Shown here: positions 14,501 through 17,549 of the stretch, piece by piece
How positions within the stretch are numbered: the stretch's first letter is position 1
Layout: the number at the start of each line of letters is the position of its first letter
Assembly: GCA_005774595.1 (NCBI GenBank)
Contig: VAUM01000008.1
Location: forward strand, 1-17,549
Length of the DNA: 17,549 nt
Source: Actinomycetota bacterium
GTDB taxonomy: Bacteria; Actinomycetota; Coriobacteriia; Anaerosomatales; D1FN1-002
Direction: 5' to 3'
The notes under the pieces: model-generated
The model's database searches: none
Seen by the model: the letters and a program-made list of their open reading frames with translations, nothing else
Told to the model about the DNA's origin: nothing
Program-made: the position numbers and the translations under genes

Positions 14501-16266
14501 CCCGTGCCGTCCTTCTTGTACCAGCGCGAACCGTCGGGCGAGCACGCGAGGCCGATGCGCCACTGCAGGTCGCGGCCGGAGCGGCCGGCGTAGAACATCG
14601 TCCACGGGGTCGCCGCCTCGGTCGCCACGACGGTCGACGACGTCACGACGGTCTCGGTGGTGACGACCGTCTCGGTCGTGCCGATCGTGTCCGTGCCCTC
14701 GATGCTGTACGTCGTGGTCACCGAGTACGTGCTGGTGACCGAGTAGGTGGTCACGAGCGTGACGTCGATGGTGGTCGTGGTCGTGATCGGAACGACGCAG
14801 GCGTTGGCGGCGCGGTTGGTGTCGAAGCGCGTCGCAGGCTCGGACCGCGCGAGCACTTGGCCGCGACCGGTCTCGGTGTTCTGGCCGTTCCAGACCGCGT
14901 AGCCGATCGCGTTCCGCGACCAATCGCCCGCGCCGCCGTTGCCCGTGTAGTAGATGCGGTACGGCGTGGCGGCAGGGGTGGTGTCCTTGAGCACGTTCGC
15001 CCAGAAGACGTTGTTGGACTCCCATGCGGCGTCGCCGGGGTCGCTGAAGTTCCCGTCGTACAGCCAGCTCACCGTGGTCGTCGTGAACTCCGGCTTGGCG
15101 AGCAGCAGCTTGTACGCCTGGCCGCCGGTCTTCCGGCCGGCGAAGACCATCCGATAGGGCTTGTCGGCAGCGCCGTCGTACCAGACCCCCGGCGAGAACC
15201 ATCCGCCGTTCCAGTTGCCGTTCGCGCCGCCCATGGTGATGACGCCGCCCTTGTCCCACAGCGTCCCGAAACCGCTCCCCGTGGCGTTCGTCGAGGTCGC
15301 GTAGCCGACCTGGCGTCCCTTGACGCCCCACGACGGGTACGCCGTGTACCACATGCGGAACACGCTGGTCGTCGCGTCGTAGCAGACGGTCGGTTCGCCC
15401 ACGAGATAGCCGTCCTCCCGGCCGGCCCCGCCGGGCTCCACGGCCGCGACCGGCATGCCGGACGCATCGGCGGACTTCACCCACGCGATGCCGTCCGACG
15501 AGACCGCCGAGCCGATCGCGCCCGAATAGCCGCCGAGACCGCCGTAGTACAGGTGCCACGCGGGCGTCGAGCTCGCGCTGTAGGTGACCGCCGGGCGCAC
15601 GAGCCCATACTGGTCGAAGGAGCCGACCGGCCCGAGGTCGAGCACCGCTCCGCCCGTGCCGGAGCCGCGCAGCTTCTCCCACGGGTCGTTGTGCCCGCCG
15701 TCGGTCGAGGTCGCCTCGAAGACGCGCTGCGTGTACCCGTCCGCCGCGACGCCCGTGTAGAACATCCGGTAGTCGTTCGCGTTGACCTTCACCACGCACG
15801 GCGCCCCGACCTCATAGCTGTCGCCGGCGTCCGACGTCGCGAAGCTCGCCGACACGACCGGGCTCGACGCATCGAGGGTGAACGCGGCGTCGGCGCGCGT
15901 GAGGCGGAGCACGCCTGCGGCGCTCGTCGCCCCCGGCGAGCCGGTGGCGCCGCCCGAGGCGGTCGCCTCGAGCGTGCTGAGGCCGATGACCGGCCCCCAC
16001 GCGGTGCCGCTCGTGAAGTCGGAATACGAGTCCCACGTGCTCACCGTGGGCGTGCCGTCGGTGGACAGGCGCAGCCCGCCGAGGGCGTCGATCGCCACGC
16101 CGGAGGTCGAGCTGGCGTCGAACGCCGAGAGATCGGACAGGCCGTCGTAGAACGAGAAGTCGTCGGCCGAGTAGGGGAAGGCCGCCGGCACCGCCCACAG
16201 GAGAACGCCGAGGGCGGCCCCCGCGCCGATGGCGAGCAGGGCCCGAACGCTTCCTGAACGTGTCAT
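11512..16266 (-). CDS. giant exported cell-wall protein: two five-bladed propellers, Fn3-like modules, three cell wall-binding repeats
   Basis: A 1584-residue protein. A signal peptide occupies about 1-32. Residues 147-850 hold ten blade-like units. Each starts with an FDxxG..xPxV-type strand, followed by a hairpin, then a hydrophobic-YxG/A strand (MFYTG, LYYGG, MWYTA, MVFAG, IYYTG, MFYAG, LLYEG, MYYAG, MWYSA, VYYDG), and usually an IGxAxSxDGxxW-like strand. This suggests two tandem five-bladed propellers of the GH32/43-like fold. Residues 494-552 form a Thr/Val-rich insertion in the sixth blade. Two beta-sandwich modules (about 855-955 and 960-1060) and two fibronectin III-like modules (about 1062-1155, 1160-1257) follow. 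Residues 1264-1584 are three cell wall-binding repeat 2 units (IAGADRYGTG and IAGADRYATA; the third is degenerate). The protein is probably held non-covalently on the wall; no sortase signal is seen. The start has GGAGGG 5 bases upstream. Enzymatic activity is unproven. Confidence 0.9.
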   Translation of the reverse strand: MTRSGSVRALLAIGAGAALGVLLWAVPAAFPYSADDFSFYDGLSDLSAFDASSTSGVAIDALGGLRLSTDGTPTVSTWDSYSDFTSGTAWGPVIGLSTLEATASGGATGSPGATSAAGVLRLTRADAAFTLDASSPVVSASFATSDAGDSYEVGAPCVVKVNANDYRMFYTGVAADGYTQRVFEATSTDGGHNDPWEKLRGSGTGGAVLDLGPVGSFDQYGLVRPAVTYSASSTPAWHLYYGGLGGYSGAIGSAVSSDGIAWVKSADASGMPVAAVEPGGAGREDGYLVGEPTVCYDATTSVFRMWYTAYPSWGVKGRQVGYATSTNATGSGFGTLWDKGGVITMGGANGNWNGGWFSPGVWYDGAADKPYRMVFAGRKTGGQAYKLLLAKPEFTTTTVSWLYDGNFSDPGDAAWESNNVFWANVLKDTTPAATPYRIYYTGNGGAGDWSRNAIGYAVWNGQNTETGRGQVLARSEPATRFDTNRAANACVVPITTTTTIDVTLVTTYSVTSTYSVTTTYSIEGTDTIGTTETVVTTETVVTSSTVVATEAATPWTMFYAGRSGRDLQWRIGLACSPDGSRWYKKDGTGDATRAALFQTGAAGSHDASGASAPSVVSSGGALFLLYEGTNNAAPSVSSIGLARTTESSLTVWTRNATAVLTADGSGFDAASVGHPSVVRVGGEYWMYYAGRNLNTNAGVWEIGRAKTTSLTTGWVRDASAVVSRGSASQYDGGSARDPVVTYDASATPAFRMWYSAVDTAGVERVCSADSTDGVTWTKRGLALAPSGDPYAFDEYGVRASGAAYDATSGVWHVYYDGIDRGNRGNPAECYETYWRRIGHAIAATAGYAPLGTAAYELVPNGTPAPNYDYDFRGFEWDATEPTGTTARYEVSFYPAAQMTAGGFVEEWSPWFSIDSSPALSLPLTTEKVRWRAAYGRETSDTSVTPVLDAFRATWAPVHFTTTGTALSVPIQAAEGRFIDSWQNLVVNMRMSAGTTGSVTVLSEDGQVFVGPVPLGNGGNTIALSAIPPGIFSARVRFDLGGDGLDTPYVENWSVAYTSTDIGPVERLRTAGATQTVYLRWTEPDYADYAKTRILRRTDAFPVSADDSGAVVAFEASGTPGASMTATDAGLTNGTFYYYAAFTSDGTSWSPPAFAVGMPQQPPRAVRVSATATGVAVTWSRPTTYTGWSGYSVARRPDTWPVEAQDVSATLVAASVTATGCSEAAPAGSQYYAAFTDHAVQVGAYTYHAYSVPAKPASAFRVINVVQIAGADRYGTGLAMSRSTFATGACGAVIVATGHNYPDALGAAGLAGAIRSPIILVNGPTASLPAETAAEIRRLTSGRASFTVYIIGGTAAVSTSMENSIKSSLTGETVMRIAGADRYATAIQVAARVRTVKGTGLQKAFIVTGTNYPDALLASPIAYRNTWPVLLTNNSATVNTNVKNALVSAGVTNAYVVGSTSTTGVTDATKSAIDAGITGTVTRVASNADYSAQSAAFASWAASNTANSYDKLAIATGEKFPDALAAGPVQGESNALLFLTPTASLASSVRTALIAHKLEIFEVRYCGGTAAVSQAVRDAVYAALQ
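14623..14766 (-). repeat. eight hexapeptide-encoding repeats (18-base period) inside the wall-protein gene
   Basis: Residues 501-548 fall into eight consecutive hexads with an aliphatic residue at position 4 (Leu504, Val510, Val516, Ile522, Ile528, Val534, Val540, Val546) and mostly Thr at position 1. Examples are TYSVTS, TYSVTT, TETVVT and TETVVT. Codons differ between copies, so the period is kept at the protein level more than at the DNA level. Confidence 0.85.
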
Positions 16267-16367
16267 CTCGACCCTCCGGGATCGGACTCCGGCGGCGGGT
16301 CGCGAAGGCGTCGCCGCACCGGCATGGGCGTCTCGCGAGCACGTGCGTTGGGAGGACCGGCGCCCTG

Positions 16368-16373
16368 ATGATA
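16368..16373 (-). promoter_or_regulatory. possible -10 box (TATCAT) for the giant wall-protein gene
   Basis: TATCAT on the minus strand lies 101 bases upstream of ATG 16266, implying a leader of roughly 95 bases. The same hexamer occurs on the plus strand at 16400-16405 ahead of tRNA-Ser, so the two transcripts would diverge from this spot. No clear -35 is seen. Confidence 0.35.
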
Positions 16374-16399
16374 CGCCCGTCGGCCTGAAGACGCCGTGA

Positions 16400-16405
16400 T
16401 ATCAT
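16400..16405 (+). promoter_or_regulatory. putative -10 box (TATCAT) of tRNA-Ser(GCT)
   Basis: TATCAT lies 31 bases before the mature 5' end of tRNA-Ser(GCT), consistent with a short precursor leader. It is one of few AT-rich hexamers in the region. No good -35 is seen. Confidence 0.4.
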
Positions 16406-16436
16406 GCACACCGCGCCGCCGAGCGGTCGCGTGCGC

Positions 16437-16530
16437 GGAGAGCTGGCCGAGTCGGTCGAAGGCGCTCGCCTGCTAAGCGAGTAAGGGGCTATAAGCTCCT
16501 TCCAGGGTTCGAATCCCTGGCTCTCCGCCA
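16437..16530 (+). tRNA. tRNA-Ser (anticodon GCT)
   Basis: A 94-base class II tRNA. The acceptor stem pairs GGAGAGC with GCTCTCC. The anticodon stem CTCGC/GCGAG closes the loop CTGCTAA with anticodon GCT, reading AGC and AGU. The long variable arm pairs AAGGGGCT with AGCTCCTT. The T arm is CAGGG-TTCGAAT-CCCTG. The discriminator is G and CCA is encoded. Confidence 0.97.
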
Positions 16531-16557
16531 TTTGACTAGCCCCCCTGCCGGTGGCAG

Positions 16558-16563
16558 GATACT
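16558..16563 (+). promoter_or_regulatory. possible -10 box (GATACT) of tRNA-Arg(ACG)
   Basis: GATACT lies 20 bases before the tRNA-Arg 5' end. A TTGACT at 16532-16537 matches a -35 well, but the 20-base spacer is longer than optimal. The alternative is read-through from tRNA-Ser, which ends 53 bases upstream of tRNA-Arg. Confidence 0.35.
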
Positions 16564-16583
16564 CAAGCCCTTCGGGGCACCAC

Positions 16584-16659
16584 GCGCCCTTAGCTCAGTG
16601 GATAGAGCGTCTGACTACGAATCAGAAGGCCGCAGGTTCGAATCCTGCAGGGCGCGCCA
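16584..16659 (+). tRNA. tRNA-Arg (anticodon ACG)
   Basis: A 76-base canonical tRNA. The acceptor stem pairs GCGCCCT with AGGGCGC. The D arm is GCTCAGTGGATAGAGC. The anticodon stem TCTGA/TCAGA closes the loop CTACGAA with anticodon ACG. The T arm is GCAGG-TTCGAAT-CCTGC and CCA is encoded. In bacteria A34 of this tRNA is the substrate of TadA, whose gene is at 1764-2216. Confidence 0.97.
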
Positions 16660-16672
16660 ATCGAGACTCCCA

Positions 16673-16700
16673 GAAGGCCCCGCGAGAACCGCGGGGCTTC
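16673..16700 (+). terminator. hairpin terminator after tRNA-Arg
   Basis: GAAGGCCCCGCG pairs with CGCGGGGCTTC (11 bp with one bulged G) around a 5-base loop (AGAAC), 13 bases after the tRNA. A short pyrimidine run (CCTGCTTCC) follows. Confidence 0.75.
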
Positions 16701-16777
16701 CTGCTTCCGTCGAACGGGCATCTACCCCACACGGGGGCGCGCACCCGCGCCCGCCCGTCGGCCAAGGAGGCTTCGCC

Positions 16778-17521
16778 ATGCGCACCGTCCGCTCCGCCCC
16801 GCTCGTACTCGCGGCGATCGCGATCGCCACAGCGCTCACACTCGCCGGCTGCCAGCCGGCCGTCGTCGCCTCGTCCGCCGCGCTGCCCGACACCGTCACC
16901 GTCCAAGGCTTCGGCACGGCGCTCGCCGCACCCGACAAGGCCGAGCTGTCCTTCTCGGTGTTCGCGAAGAACGCCGACGCGAAGGCCGCGATGAGCAAGG
17001 CCGGCGCCGACGGCGAGGCGATCGTCGCAGCCCTGAAGAAGGCCGGCGTCGCCAAGGAGGACATCCAGACCACGGGCGTGACCCTCCAGGCCGAGTACGC
17101 CTACCAGGAGGGCGAGTCGCCGCGCATCACCGGCTATCGCGCGGACGTCACGGTGAAGGCCACGGTGCGCGACATCGCCAAGATCGCGGACGTGATCACC
17201 GCGGGCACGCAGGCCGGTGCGAAGAGCGTCGCCGGACCCACGTTCCTGCTCGACGACGACAACCCCACCAAGTTCGAGGCGGTGAAGCGCGCGGTGGCCG
17301 ACGCCAAGGCGCGCGCCGAGGCGATGGCCGGCGCCGGCGGGCGCAAGGTCGGCGAGGTCGTGAGCATGGCCGACTCGGCAGTCGCGGCCGAAGCGCCGTC
17401 GGCCCTCGAGCGCGCGTACGCCACGAAGGCCGACATGGCGGGCGCGGTGCCGCAGGCCGCGATCGAGCCCGGCCAGCTCGAGATGACCGCACAGGTCACC
17501 GTGGTCTACCGGCTGAAGTAG
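16778..17521 (+). CDS. SIMPL (DUF541) domain lipoprotein
   Basis: A 247-residue protein. Residues 1-24 form a lipoprotein signal peptide with a textbook lipobox LAGC and lipidated Cys25. Residues about 38-247 are a SIMPL/DUF541 domain. Signs are the opening DTVTVQGFGTALAAPDKAEL, a central TTGVTLQAEYAYQEGESPRITGYRA region, the segment VKRAVADAKARAEAMAGAGG, and a closing strand with VTVVYRLK. Family members are exported proteins of unclear molecular function, linked to stress tolerance in some bacteria. ATG 16778 has AAGGAGG with 7-base spacing. It follows the tRNA-Arg terminator by 77 bases and appears to be monocistronic within the window. Confidence 0.93.
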   Translation: MRTVRSAPLVLAAIAIATALTLAGCQPAVVASSAALPDTVTVQGFGTALAAPDKAELSFSVFAKNADAKAAMSKAGADGEAIVAALKKAGVAKEDIQTTGVTLQAEYAYQEGESPRITGYRADVTVKATVRDIAKIADVITAGTQAGAKSVAGPTFLLDDDNPTKFEAVKRAVADAKARAEAMAGAGGRKVGEVVSMADSAVAAEAPSALERAYATKADMAGAVPQAAIEPGQLEMTAQVTVVYRLK

Positions 17522-17549
17522 CGCGGCTTCGGCAGTCGCGGATGAGGAA

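Noticed and set aside
14623..14766. Short-period DNA repeats considered as a CRISPR or regulatory repeat array
   Set aside because: The repeats are contiguous 18-base units in frame with a hexapeptide and carry synonymous changes. There are no spacers.
12953..15799. 948-codon minus-strand frame inside the wall-protein gene
   Set aside because: It is an Arg/His-rich frame-shifted shadow of the wall protein. The true frame contains a signal peptide, blade motifs and wall-binding repeats without interruption.
14245..16257. Long open frame on the plus strand opposite the giant wall-protein gene (670 codons)
   Set aside because: Its product is Arg/Ala/Val-rich low-complexity sequence with no domain, and it mirrors the GC-biased codons of the real minus-strand gene.
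16437..16659. Integrated element bounded by tRNA attachment sites
   Set aside because: No integrase gene and no duplicated tRNA 3' end were seen in the window.

Overview
The window is about 17.5 kb of very GC-rich chromosomal DNA with dense coding, strong third-position GC bias and near-consensus GGAGG ribosome-binding sites. Three features suggest a Gram-positive actinobacterium, possibly an environmental Coriobacteriia-like lineage: a giant exported protein ending in cell wall-binding repeat 2 modules, lipoproteins of Gram-positive type, and a probable leaderless tadA mRNA. The lineage is an inference, because no rRNA or other marker is present. I see no phage, transposon or CRISPR. No gene-free stretch exceeds 300 bases; the largest is 192 bases (6934-7125).

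Layout. Positions 1-2216 (minus) hold tadA followed by a DUF2207 membrane protein that runs off the left edge. Positions 2333-3592 (plus) hold a tandem HD / HD-GYP phosphohydrolase, a likely c-di-GMP phosphodiesterase. Positions 3663-6426 (plus) form a compact three-gene unit: a small radical SAM protein, an overlapping HemN-like radical SAM protein, and a lipoprotein with a SPOR-like C-terminal domain. A tRNA-Ser(TGA) and a terminator-like hairpin follow. Positions 6676-6933 (minus) encode an 85-residue cysteine-rich protein. Positions 7126-11115 (minus) form a signalling operon of two paralogous membrane histidine kinases followed by one NarL/FixJ response regulator. Positions 11277-11462 (plus) carry a possible 61-residue protein.

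Positions 11512-16266 (minus) encode a 1584-residue exported surface protein. It has ten beta-propeller-like blades (two five-blade sets), a hexad-periodic Thr-rich insert in blade 6, beta-sandwich and fibronectin-like modules, and three cell wall-binding repeats. Positions 16437-17521 (plus) hold tRNA-Ser(GCT), tRNA-Arg(ACG), a terminator and a SIMPL-domain lipoprotein.

The strongest leads are these. The two tandem kinases differ at the Gln of the DxxxQ phosphatase motif (present in one, Arg in the other), which suggests divided kinase and phosphatase roles on one regulator. The giant wall protein carries an eight-hexad Thr/Val repeat inserted in a propeller hairpin. The radical SAM pair is translationally coupled, fits no family I can name with confidence, and travels with a lipoprotein.
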